NCBI GenBank assembly: GCA_030068145.1
Contig: JAPJBO010000192.1
Coordinates: 236,414 to 300,413 of the forward strand
Length of the DNA: 64,000 nucleotides
DNA from: Diplonema papillatum
Taxonomy: Eukaryota > Euglenozoa > Diplonemea > Diplonemida > Diplonemidae
Reading direction: 5' to 3'
The notes under the pieces were generated by a model. That model saw only the letters and a list, made by a program, of their open reading frames with translations. It searched no databases and was not told where the DNA came from. Both the position numbers and the translations under genes were made by a program. Below are positions 1 through 12,600 of this stretch, piece after piece (the first letter of the stretch is position 1; each line of letters starts with the position of its first letter).

Positions 1-622
1 GAAGGATTGGTAGGACGCAGCGTAGCCCGGGACGTCTCGCGCGACGCGGTTCAGGTAGCGGGAAAGGTTCGGGTACGAGTCGAACACCAGCGGGTCCACG
101 AGCTTCAGCTGGTCGACCTCTGCAGTGAACAAAAAGTCTGCCACCGACAGCGAGTTGCCGACGATGAAGTCCTGGCGCCCGAGTCGGGCGTCGAACTCCG
201 CGAGCCAAGGCCGCACGGCGGCGATGCCGGTCGCCCGGCGGGAGTCTCGCTCGGACAGGGACCGAGCGGTGACCCACGGCCAGAAGCAGTCCTCGGTCAG
301 CTTCCGCGCCTCCTTCGCGTGCTTCCGGAAGTACTCGTGCAGCTTCGCCGCCCGGGCCGGGCCGACCTGCTGCACGCTGTGGTCGCGGCCGAGGTACTCC
401 GCGATCGCCGACGGCTGGCTCAAAAACAGGTCCCCGTCCTCGAGCGTCGGCACCGCGCCGTCCGGGTGAGCCCGGGACAGGTAGTCCGGCCTCCGGTGCT
501 CGTCGAGCCACAGGTCGCTGTCTTTGACCGCCAGCGGCTGGCGCGTGTACTCGGCCAGCCACCGGCACGCCCGCGACGGTTGCGACAGCGGGTGTGTCTT
601 GAGGACCGGCGTCGTCGAACCG
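1..622 (-). CDS. Giant GST-like gene, exon 3 (unit 14, partial at window edge)
   Basis: The reverse strand from 622 is open for 207 codons and encodes a complete-looking fourteenth GST-like unit: KTHPLSQPSRACRW, then VPTLEDGDLFLSQPSAIAEYL, DCFWPW, SLSVADFLF and FDSYPNLSRYL. It has no ATG at its beginning and starts exactly after an acceptor GGTACAG|CGG. Joining the AG left by exon 2 to the first C gives a Ser codon and keeps the frame between units. It could instead be the last exon of a separate GST-like gene. It runs off the window, so the true C terminus is unseen. Confidence 0.7.
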
Positions 623-3600
623 CTGTACCGTGAAGTGTGTCTGTACGAGCATTTGAGTGCAAAAGTGTGCACGGTGGAGTCCAGCCTCAGAAGAGAAAGG
701 TGGAGCCGCTGTAACTGCAGAGAGTATGAGGGTATGCGGAAGTGTGTCTGTACGAGCATTTGAGTGCAAAAGTGTGCACGGTGGAGTCCAGCCTCAGAAG
801 AGAAAGGTGGAGCCGCTGTAACTGCAGAGAGTATGAGGGTATGCGGAAGTGTGTGTGTACAAGCATTTGAGTGCAAAAGTGTGCACGGTGGAGTCCAGCC
901 TCAGAAGAGAAAGGTGGAGCCGCTGTAACTGCAGAGAGTATGAGGGTATGCGGAAGTGTGTGTGTACAAGCATTTGAGTGCAAAAGTGTGCACGGTGGAG
1001 TCCAGCCTCAGAAGAGAAAGGTGGAGCCGCTGTACCTGCAGAGAGTATGAGGGTATGCGGAGGTGTGTGAATACTAGCATTTGAGTGCAAAAGTGTGCAC
1101 GGTGGAGTCCAGCCTCAGAAGAGAAAGGTGAAGCCGCTGTACCTGCAGAGAGTATGAGGGTATGCGGAGGTGTGTGAATACTAGCATTTGAGTGCAAAAG
1201 TGTGCACGGTGGAGTCCAGCCTCAGAAGAGAAAGGTGGAGCCGCTGTAACTGCAGAGAGTATGAGGGTATGCGGAAGTGTGTGAATACGAGCATTTGAGT
1301 GCAAAAGTGTGCACGGTGGAGTCCAGCCTCAGAAGAGAAAGCTGGAGCCGCTGTACCTGCAGAGAATACGAGGGTATGCGGAAGTGTGTGTGTGAGTACG
1401 AGCCGATGAGGCTGGGGTTCAAATGCGCCCGCCACACTGAACCCAGATTTACCTGTGGTTCGTGGATGCGGCACATTTACCTCCGTTGAGACTGGAATAT
1501 TGTTGCGATAGCGGGGAGTCATGCGGCATGCTGATGAGTACCACATTATTTTGCGTATTACTTACAAAGCAGGTGGTTATGCAAAAAATACTAGGCCGCG
1601 CAAACAGCGCCTCGAACTGACCGAGCAGCGGCCGCACCGCCGCGACGCCCGCCGCAAGAGATATTCGATGAAGGGAAACAGGGAGTGTAAGACTCCACGG
1701 GTAGGATATAGGGGACTAGTCCTCTTTCCTACAGTTTAAGTTCGCTTAGGAACCCGGGGGTTAAAGCTTCCGTGTGACTATTGGCGAATGGAATCCTCTA
1801 TCGTATACTAGTATGCGTATCGTATCTGCAGTCGTGGCAGTACGAAAGCTTGTGTTGGTTACCTATTGCCGACTATTCGACTAGCTTTAGAGCGCATGTG
1901 GTTGTTGTGTTTCCACTTGAGAATGTAAGTTCGTGAAGGCAGACCTGCGGGGGGATGAGTACGCGCTGCGGGGCGCCAGCGTCGCGTCGAGGGAGCGGAC
2001 CGCGGCGGCGAGCGACTCGTGCGACGCTGCGTAGTCGGGGATCTCGCGGGAGATCCGGCCGAGGTACCGCGCGATGTTCGGGTACGCGTCGAAGACCGAC
2101 GGGTCGACACACTGCAGCTGCCCAACCTCCGGCGCGAACAGGAAGTCAGCCAGGGAAAGCGAGCCACCGGGCAAGACGTAGTCCTGCCGCGCAAACAGCG
2201 CCTCGAACTGACCGAGCAGCGGCCGGACAGCCGCGAGCCCCGCCGCCCGCCGCTCGTCGCGCTGGTCGTGGGTCTTCGAAGCGAGCCACGGCGCGAAGCA
2301 GTCGGTCGTGAACCGGCGCGCCTCCTTCTCGTGCTTCCGGAAGTACTCCCGCAGCTTCGCCTTGCCGCCAGCCCGCTCGGGTAGGATGGGATGGTTCTGC
2401 GCCAGGTACTCGAGAATCGCGGGGGCTTGCCCGAGGTAGAAGTCGCCTTCCTCCAGCGTCGGCACGCCGCCTTCCGGGTGACGCGCGAGGTATCCCGGCA
2501 GCCGGTCGTCTCCCGCCCACACGTCGACGGTCTTGATCGCGACGTTCTTGTTCGCGTACTTGATGAACCACCGGCACGAGCGGGACGGCTGCGAGACGGG
2601 GTGGCTGTTCAACGTCGGCACCACCGCCGGCCTCCGTGGCGGCATCGTGCCGTCCAACGACCGGACGAAGTCCCCCAACGCCGCGTATGACGCTGCGAAA
2701 CCTGGTATGTCCCTCGCGACTCGGTTCAAGTATCTAGCGATGTTCGGGAATGAGTCAAACAAAGCGGGCTCCATGTACTTCAGCTGGTCGACCTCCGGAG
2801 CGAACAGGAAGTCGGCGAGCGTCAGCGAGCTCCCGACGATGTAGTCCTGCATGCTCAGCTTGTCGTCGAATCTTTGCAGCAGCGCGCGAACGGAGGAGAG
2901 CCCCCTTGACTTCGCCTCGTCCCGTTCTTCCCACGTTTTCGCCGTGATCCACGGCCAGAAGCAGTCGGTGGTGAACCGTCTCGCCTCGACGCCGTGGCCC
3001 TGGAAGTATTCCTGCAGCCTCGCCCGCTCACTGGGGGTCTGCGGGGCGATCGGGTGTGTCTTCGCAACGTGTTCGAGGATCAAAGAAGGCTCGCTCAGGT
3101 ACAATGAGGCGTCCTCAAGGGTAGGCACAGCACCGTCGGGGTACCTGCTGAGGTAGTCTGGTCGGCGGTGTTCCTGAGCCCACAGGTCGATGTTTCGGAG
3201 TTTGACCGGCTTCTGCGTGTAGTTGACCAACAAACGGCAGGACCTTGACGGCTGCGACGCGGGGTGGACGTTCAGCGTCGGGATCGATCGGCGGGGGGGC
3301 AATGCACTATCCAACGCACGGATGGCGTCGCCCAATCCATCGTAGCATGCCGTGTATCCGGGTGCTTCGCGAGCGATTCTACCAAGGTACCTAGCGATGT
3401 TCGGGAATGAGTCAAACAAAGCGGGCTCCATGTACTTCAGCTGATCGACCTCCGGAGCGAACAGGAAGTCAGCCAGCGACAGCGAGGTACCGACGATGTA
3501 GTCCTGCATGCTCAGCTTGTCGTCGAATCTTTGCAGCAGCGCGCGAACGGAGGAGAGCCCCCTTGACTTCGCCTCGTCCCGTTCTTCCCACGTTTTTGAC

Positions 3601-6600
3601 GTGATCCACGGCCAGAAGCAGTCGGTGGTGAACCGTCTCGCCTCGACGCCGTGGCCCTGGAAGTATTCCTGCAGCCTCGCCCGCTCACTGGGGGTCTGAG
3701 GAGCGATTGGATGGTTCTTCGCAACGTGTTCGAGGATCAAGGGTGGCTCACTCAGATACAAAGAGGCGTCCTCAAGGGTAGGCACAGCACCGTCGGGGTA
3801 CCTGCTGAGGTAGTCGGGGCGGCGGTGCTCCTGAGCCCACAGATCGATGTTTCGAATTTTGACCGGCTTCTGCGTGTAGTCGACCAGCCACCGGCACGAT
3901 CTTGACGGCTGCGACGCGGGATGAACGTTCAGCGTCGGGGTCGTTCGGCGGGGGGGCAATGCACTATCCAACGCACGGATGGCGTCGCCCAATCCATCGT
4001 AGCATGCCGTGTATCCGGGTGCTTCGCGAGCGATTCTACCGAGATATCTAGCGATGTTCGGGAATGAGTCAAACAAAGAGGGTTCCATGTACTTCAGCTG
4101 GTCGACCTCCGGAGCGAACAGGAAGTCAGCCAGCGACAGCGAGGTACCGACGATGTAGTCCTGCATGCTCAGCTTGTCGTCGAATCTTTGCAGCAGCGCG
4201 CGAACGGAGGAGAGCCCCCTTGACTTCGCCTCGTCCCGTTCTTCCCACGTTTTTGACGTGATCCACGGCCAGAAGCAGTCGGTGGTGAACCGTCTCGCCT
4301 CGACGCCGTGGCCTTGGAAGTATTCCTGCAGCCTCGCCCGCTCACTGGGGGTCTGGGGAGCGATCGGATGGTTCTTCGCAACGTGTTCAAGGATCAAGGG
4401 TGGCTCGCTCAGATACAAAGAGGCGTCCTCAAGGGTGGGCACAGCACCGTCAGGGTACCTGCTGAGGTAGTCTGGTCGGCGGTGTTCCTGAGCCCACAGG
4501 TCGATGTTTCGGATTTTGACCGGCTTCTGCGTGTAGTCGACCAGCCACCGGCACGATCTCGACGGCTGCGACGCGGGGTGGACGTTCAGCGTCGGGGTCG
4601 TTCGGCGGGGGGGCAATGCACTATCCAACGCACGGATGGCGTCGCCCAATCCATCGTAGCATGCCGTGTATCCGGGTGCTTCGCGAGCGATTCTACCAAG
4701 GTACCTAGCGATGTTCGGGAACGAGTCAAACAAAGCGGGTTCCATGTACTTCAGCTGATCAACCTCCGGAGCGAACAGGAAGTCAGCCAGCGACAGCGAG
4801 GTACCGACGATGTAGTCCTGCATGCTCAGCTTGTCGTCGAACCTTTGCAGCAGCGCGCGAACGGAGGAGAGCCCCCTTGACTTCGCCTCGTCCCGTTCTT
4901 CCCACGTTTTTGACGTGATCCACGGCCAGAAGCAGTCGGTGGTAAACCGTCTCGCCTCGACGCCGTGGCCCTGGAAGTATTCCTGCAGCCTCGCCCGCTC
5001 ACTGGGGGTCTGGGGAGCGATCGGATGGTTCTTCGCAACGTGTTCGAGGATCAAGGGTGGCTCACTCAGATACAAAGAGGCGTCCTCAAGGGTAGGCACA
5101 GCACCGTCGGGGTACCTGCTGAGGTAGTCGGGGCGGCGGTGCTCCTGAGCCCACAGATCGATGTTTCGAATTTTGACCGGCTTCTGCGTGTAGTCGACCA
5201 GCCACCGGCACGATCTTGACGGCTGCGACGCGGGATGAACGTTCAGCGTCGGGGTCGTTCGGCGGGGGGGCAATGCACTATCCAACGCACGGATGGCGTC
5301 GCCCAATCCATCGTAGCATGCCGTGTATCCGGGTGCTTCGCGAGCGATTCTACCGAGATATCTAGCGATGTTCGGGAATGAGTCAAACAAAGAGGGTTCC
5401 ATGTACTTCAGCTGGTCGACCTCCGGAGCGAACAGGAAGTCAGCCAGCGACAGCGAGGTACCGACGATGTAGTCCTGCATGCTCAGCTTGTCGTCGAATC
5501 TTTGCAGCAGCGCGCGAACGGAGGAGAGCCCCCTTGACTTCGCCTCGTCCCGTTCTTCCCACGTTTTTGACGTGATCCACGGCCAGAAGCAGTCGGTGGT
5601 GAACCGTCTCGCCTCGACGCCGTGGCCTTGGAAGTATTCCTGCAGCCTCGCCCGCTCACTGGGGGTCTGGGGAGCGATCGGATGGTTCTTCGCAACGTGT
5701 TCAAGGATCAAGGGTGGCTCGCTCAGATACAAAGAGGCGTCCTCAAGGGTAGGCACAGCACCGTCAGGGTACCTGCTGAGGTAGTCTGGTCGGCGGTGCT
5801 CCTGAGCCCACAGGTCGATGTTTCGGATTTTGACCGGCTTCTGCGTGTAGTCGACCAGCCACCGGCACGATCTCGACGGCTGCGACGCGGGGTGGACGTT
5901 CAGCGTCGGGGTCGTTCGGCGGGGGGGCAATGCACTATCCAACGCACGGATGGCGTCGCCCAATCCATCGTAGCAAGCCGTGTATCCGGGTGCTTCGCGA
6001 GCGATTCTACCAAGGTACCTAGCGATGTTCGGGAATGAGTCAAACAAAGCGGGCTCCATGTACTTCAGCTGATCGACCTCTGGAGCGAACAGGAAGTCAG
6101 CCAGCGACAGCGAGGTACCGACGATGTAGTCCTGCATGCTCAGCTTGTCGTCGAATCTTTGCAGCAGCGCGCGAACGGAGGAGAGCCCCCTTGACTTCGC
6201 CTCGTCCCGTTCTTCCCACGTTTTCGCCGTGATCCACGGCCAGAAGCAGTCGGTGGTGAACCGTCTCGCCTCCACGCCGTGGCCCTGGAAGTATTCCTGC
6301 AGCCTCGCCCGCTCACCGGGGGTCTGCGGGGCGATTGGATGGTTCTCCGCGACGTGCTCGAGGATCGCCGGAGGGTCGCTGAGGTGCAAGGCTGCTTCCT
6401 CAAGCGTAGGCACAGCACCGTCGGGGTACCTGCTGAGGTAGTCCGGCCGGCGGTGCTCCTGGGCCCAGAGGTCGATGTTCCGGATTTTGACCGGCTTCTG
6501 CGTGTAGTCGACCAGCCACCGGCACGATCTCGACGGCTGCGACGCGGGGTGGACGTTGAGGGTGGGGATCGTGCGACGAGGAGGCAACGTCCCGTCTACA

Positions 6601-9600
6601 GAGCGGACGGCGTCGCTCAACGATTCGAAGCACGCTGTGTACCCAGGCGCGTCGTGGGTGACCCTGTTGAGGTAACGCTCGATGTTCGGGTACGAGTCGA
6701 AGACGTGGGGGTCCATGTGCTTCAATTGGTCGACTTCCGTCGCGAATAAGAAGTCGGCCAAGCTCAAGGAATGCCCCAGCACGTAGTTCTGCCTCTCGAG
6801 GAGAGAGTCATACTTCCCGAGCAGCGGCCGGGCGGCGCGGAGCCCCGACGCCGCCGCATCGTCGCGCGCTTCCCACGTCTTCGCCGTGATCCACGGCCAG
6901 AAGCAGTCGGTCGTGAAGGACCGCGCGTCCCGCGCATGCGTCCGGTAGTACTCCTTCAACTCGCCCGCCGCCGCCGGGCTGGTCGGAAGGATCGCGTGGT
7001 CCGCCGCGAGATACTCCAAGATCGCGGACGCCTGCCCGATGCGCAAAGCGGCGTCCTCCAGCACCGGCACGTCGCTGTCCGGGTGCCTCGATAGGTACTC
7101 CGGCCGCCTGTGCTCGTGCGTCCAGAGGTCGACGTTTCTAACGTTGACGCTCTTCCGCGCGTAGTCAGTAAACCAACGGCAGGCCCGCGACGGTTGCGAA
7201 AGGGGGTGGCTGTGCAGGGTGGGCGTGGATCTTCTCGGGGGAAGCCGGCTGTCAACGAGTCGGATGGCATCGCGGAGGGACTCGAAATTGGCGGCGTAGC
7301 CCGGGACTTCTCGGGAGATCCGGGCCAGGTAGCGGGAGAGGCTCGGGTAGGAGTCGAGCACCGTCGGGTCGACGCACTGGAGCTGGTCCAATTCGGGGGC
7401 GAACAGGAAGTCGGCCAGGGTGAGGGTGCTGCCGAGGATGTAGTCCTGCCGCGCGAGCACCGACTCGAACGTCGCGAGCAGCGGCCGCACGGCGGCGATG
7501 CCCGACGCCTTCCGCGCGTCCCTCTCCTCCCACGTGCCGGCCGCGAGCCACGGCCAGAAGCAGTCGTCGGTGAACCGCTTCGCGTCGGCCCGGTGCGTCC
7601 GGAAGTACTCCTGCAACGCAGCGGCTTGCGACGGGGTGGCCGGCGCGATCGGGTGGTTCCGCGCGAGGTGCTCCAGGATCGGCGGGCCTTGGCTCAGGAA
7701 CAGCTCGTCCTGCTCCAGCGTCGGGATCGAATCCGGGCGTCGTGCGAGGTATTCAACTCTCCTGTTTTTTACAGTGAAAGTTCGCTTGAAACTAAGGGGT
7801 TTTAGTGCTAAAGTCTTGTAAAGATGCTTTTTTTTGTGTTTCCGGCAATAATCGCAAAGTCGGTTGCCTACGACGGCGGTCTTTCTGATTGTTGTTCAGA
7901 GTACCGTATTAGGTCGGTGGTATAGAATCGCAGCTGATCTGCTGCGTGGACCTGCAATTGCAGTGTAGGGTTGATATGGACTCGAACGTCGCGAGCAGCG
8001 GCCGCACGGCGGCGACGCCCGACGCCTCCGCGCGTCCCTCTCCTCCCACGTGCCGGCCGCGAGCCACGGCCAGAAGCAGTCGTCGGTGAACCGCTTCGCG
8101 TCGGCCCGGTGCGTCCGGAAGTACTCCTGCAGCGCAGCGGCTTGCGACGGGGTGGCCGGCGCGATCGGGTGGTCCCGCGCGAGGTGCTCCAGGATCGGCG
8201 GGCCTTGGCTCAGGAACAGCTCGTCCTGCTCCAGCGTCGGGATCGAATCCGGGCGTCGTGCGAGGTATTCAACTCTCCTGTTTTTTACAGTGAAAGTTCG
8301 CTTGAAACTAAGGGGTTTTAGTGCTAAAGTCTTGTAAAGATGCTTTTTTTTGTGTTTCCGGCAATAATCGCAAAGTCGGTTGCCTACGACGGCGGTCTTT
8401 CTGATTGTTGTTCAGAGTACCGTATTAGGTCGGTGGTATAGAATCGCAGCTGATCTGCTGCGTGGACCTGCAATTGCAGTGTAGGGTTGATATGGACTCG
8501 AACGTCGCGAGCAGCGGCCGCACGGCGGCGACGCCCGACGCCTCCGCGCGTCCCTCTCCTCCCACGTGCCGGCCGCGAGCCACGGCCAGAAGCAGTCGTC
8601 GGTGAACCGCTTCGCGTCGGCCCGGTGCGTCCGGAAGTACTCCTGCAGCGCAGCGGCTTGCGACGGGGTGGCCGGCGCGATCGGGTGGTCCCGCGCGAGG
8701 TGCTCCAGGATCGGCGGGCCTTGGCTCAGGAACAGCTCGTCCTGCTCCAGCGTCGGGATCGAATCCGGGCGTCGTGCGAGGTATTCAACTCTCCTGTTTT
8801 TTACAGTGAAAGTTCGCTTGAAACTAAGGGGTTTTAGTGCTAAAGTCTTGTAAAGATGCTTTTTTTTGTGTTTCCGGCAATAATCGCAAAGTCGGTTGCC
8901 TACGACGGCGGTCTTTCTGATTGTTGTTCAGAGTACCGTATTAGGTCGGTGGTATAGAATCGCAGCTGATCTGCTGCGTGGACCTGCAATTGCAGTGTAG
9001 GGTTGATATGGACTCGAACGTCGCGAGCAGCGGCCGCACGGCGGCGACGCCCGACGCCTCCGCGCGTCCCTCTCCTCCCACGTGCCGGCCGCGAGCCACG
9101 GCCAGAAGCAGTCGTCGGTGAACCGCTTCGCGTCGGCCCGGTGCGTCCGGAAGTACTCCTGCAGCGCAGCGGCTTGCGACGGGGTGGCCGGCGCGATCGG
9201 GTGGTCCCGCGCGAGGTGCTCCAGGATCGGCGGGCCTTGGCTCAGGAACAACTCGTCCTGCTCCAGCGTCGGGATCGAATCCGGGCGTCGTGCGAGGTAT
9301 TCAACTCTCCTGTTTTTTACAGTGAAAGTTCGCTTGAAACTCAGAGGTTTTAGTGCTAAAGTCTTGTAAAGATGCTTTTTTTTGTGTTTCCGGCAATAAT
9401 CGCAAAGTCGGTTGCCTACGACGGCGGTCTTTCTGATTGTTGTTCAGAGTACCGCACTAGGTCGGTGGTTAGAATCGCAGCTGATCTGCTGCGTGGACCT
9501 GCAATTGCAGTGTAGGGTTGATATGGACTCGAACGTCGCGAGCAGCGGCCGCACGACGGCGACGCCCGACGCCAACGCGCGTCCCTCTCCTCCCAAGTGC

Positions 9601-12600
9601 CGGCCCGTGCGAGGTATTCAACACTCCTGTTTATTTAGAGTGCAAGTTTGCTCGAAACTCAGGGGTTTTAGTGTTGGAATCGCAAAGTCGGTTGCCTATG
9701 ACGGCGTTCTTTCTGATTGTTGTTCAGAGTACCGTATTAGGTCGGTGGTATAGAATCGCAGCTGATCTGCTGCGTGGACCTGCAATTGCAGTGTAGGGTT
9801 GATATGGACTCGAACGTCGCGAGCAGCGGCCGCACGGCGGCGACGCCCGACGCCACCGCGCGTCCCTCTCCTCCCACGTGCCGGCCGCGAGCCACGGCCA
9901 GAAGCAGAGATTGTTTTTGGACTAGATAATAGTGCGGAGCAAGCTTCTTTCCCCCTGCCAAAATGCATAGGGGGTGGGCGTCGGCCTTCAGGCCAGTAGG
10001 CCCGGGTTCGAACCCCGCCCATCACACTTTTCCGGTCGAAGATTGTTTTCGAGGTTTGTTGCGTTCCGGGGTCTAATGTGCCCGAAATTTGCGTTTTTTG
10101 CGGAGGTTTTCAGTATCTCGCGGTATTTGGGTCACCCCGGGAAACGGAGTCGGGGGGGGGTCCGGGGGGGTCTCCCGGGTACTGGCGCCGAACTTGCCAT
10201 TACAGGCCAAACTTGCTACCACACGCCGAACTCAGCATCACCAGACCCGAACTTTGCTTCGCCCGAACTTAGCTTTGCCGAACTTTGCTTCACCAGAACT
10301 TAGCATCGCCCGAACTTAGCATCACTCGAACTTAGCGTCGTCCGAACTGAGCTTCACCAGAACTTAGCATCGCCCGAACTTAGCTTCACCCGAACTTTAA
10401 CTGCTGCCTCCAGTCTCGCCACGCGCCGGCCGTAGCCGAGCGCACGTACTTGTGTTTCCGGCAACAATCGCAAAGTCGGTTGCCTATGACGGCGTTCTTT
10501 TTGATTGTTGTTCAGAGTACTATGTTAGGTTGGTGGCATAGAATCGCAGCTGATCTCATCAGGGGAGAAACAATACAACTACAAAGAGGGTAAACACAGG
10601 CACACCCAGAGTTACCTGTGATTCACCTCCTTTGAGATTTCGAAACTGGCACCTCCTCAGTATTTCCCACAAAGCACGTGCTTAAAAAATACTCGAACGA
10701 CTGCCTTGTGCTCATTTCGAAGGAGGCCATAGGGGGAGAAAAATACAACCTCAAAGTGGGTCTTTTTGTTGAACGCTTCCGCCCGCCACTAAACTCAGAT
10801 TTACCTGTGTTTCGTGTGGGCTACAGCACATCTACCTCCTTTGATCTTGGTATTGTTGCGATAGTGGGGAGTCATCGGCATGCCGATGAGTACCACACTA
10901 TGCCTGCCTTTCGCTACGTGACACCGGATGGGTCACTCTTCCGTCGTGGTGCCCGCGACGGCTGCTGCTGGTAGCTTGTGACAAGTTCGTCGTCAGATCC
11001 GGAATGGGAGTCCTCCTTTGATTCTTCGTAACTGGCAGCCTCCTCAAGCATTTCATACAAAAAGGCAGGTGCTTATACAACAAAAAATACAGAGAGAGAG
11101 AGAGAGTTGTAAATACCTGTGGTCCTGCGCCCAGAGGTCGACAGTGCGGTTGGTGACGTTTTTCCGAGCGTAGCTGGCTAGCAGCAGGCAGGACCGAGAC
11201 TCCTGGGAGACGGGGCTCGTGTTCAGCACGGGGACCGACGCGACGACGCGGCGGGCGGGCAGGGTGCGATCAACGGCGCTCACGGCCTCGGTCAGCGAGT
11301 CGAGCTGGGCGGCGTACCCGGGGACTTCGCGGGCGATGCGGCTTAGGTACCGCGCGATGTTCGGGTAGGAGTCGAAGACGTTCGGGTCGACAAGCCGCAG
11401 CTGGTCTACCTCCGGGGCGAAGTGGAAGTCCGCAAGCGTCAGGGTGCCCCCCAGCACGTACTCCCTACGTTCCAAGAGCTGGTCGAAGGAGAGCAGCAGG
11501 TCCCTCACGGACGCGATGCCCGTCCGCTTCCGTTCGTCCCGCTCGTCCCACGTCCTCGACGTGATCCACGGCCAGAAGCACTCGTTCGTAAACCGCCTCG
11601 CCTGCTTCGGATGCTTCCTGAAGTACTCGTGCAGCCTTGCTTTGACTCCTGGGTTCGTTGGTAAGATCGCGTGGTCCTTCGCGAGGTACTCGAGGATCGC
11701 GGGCGTCTCGCCTAGGAACAAGTCGTCGTGCTCGAGCGTAGGCACCGCGCCCTCCGGGTGCTTGGCGAGGTAGTCCGGGCGGCGGTGCTCGTCGGCCCAG
11801 AGGTCGACGTGCCGGCAGTTGACGCCGAGCCTCGCGAAGTCGGAGAACCAGCGGCACGAGCGCGATCCCTGCGAAATCGGGTGCGTGTTCAGCACCGGCG
11901 TCGAGACCACACGGCGCGGCGGCAGCGTGCGGTCCACAGCACGCACGGCGTCTCCCAGGGAGTCAAAGGACGCAGTATACCCGGGGGCTTCCCTGGCGAC
12001 ACGGGCTAGGTACCGCTCGATATTTGGGTACGGGCCGAGCACCAGCGGGTCCATGTACTTCAGCTGGTCGACCTCCGGCGCGAACAGGAAGTCAGCGAGC
12101 GATAGCGAGCCGCCCAGGATGAAGTCCTGGCGAGCCAGCACATCGTCGAACCGGCCCAGCAGCCCCCGCACGGCGGTCAACCCGGCGGCCTTCCGCTCGT
12201 CCCTGTCCTCCCACGTCCTCGAGAGGATCCACGGCGAGAAGCAGTCTGTCGAGAACCGCCGCGCCTCCCGGACGTGCTGTCTGAAGTACTCCCGCAGCGC
12301 GGTCTCATGGCTGGTGGTTGGGGGGTGCAGGTAGTGGTCGGCCGAGAGCTTCTCGAGGATCGCGGAGGCTTCGCGGAAAACCAGCCCGTCGTCGTCTAGT
12401 GTGGGGACCACAGCGTCGGGGTGGGTCACGAGGTAGTCCGGCCTGTGGTGGTCTAGCGCGAGGGCATCGGCCGGGCGGATGGTCACGTCCTTCTTCGCGA
12501 AGTCGGCGAACCACCGGCAGGCCCGCGACGGCTGCGAGATCGGGTGCGTCCGCAGCACCGGCGGCGGCCGCCGCCGCGGCGGCTCCCGGATCACGATCGG

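Noticed and set aside
1887-1944. Stop at 1887 as the true C terminus of the GST-like protein
   Set aside because: The last residues before it do not match any unit. A CAG|GT donor at 1944 joins the next unit in the right phase. Kept as a possible alternative 3' end only.
4308-4880. Forward-strand ORFs across 1-14,800 (up to 250 codons)
   Set aside because: They are antisense shadows of the GC-rich GST-like repeats and recur in every unit without any domain.
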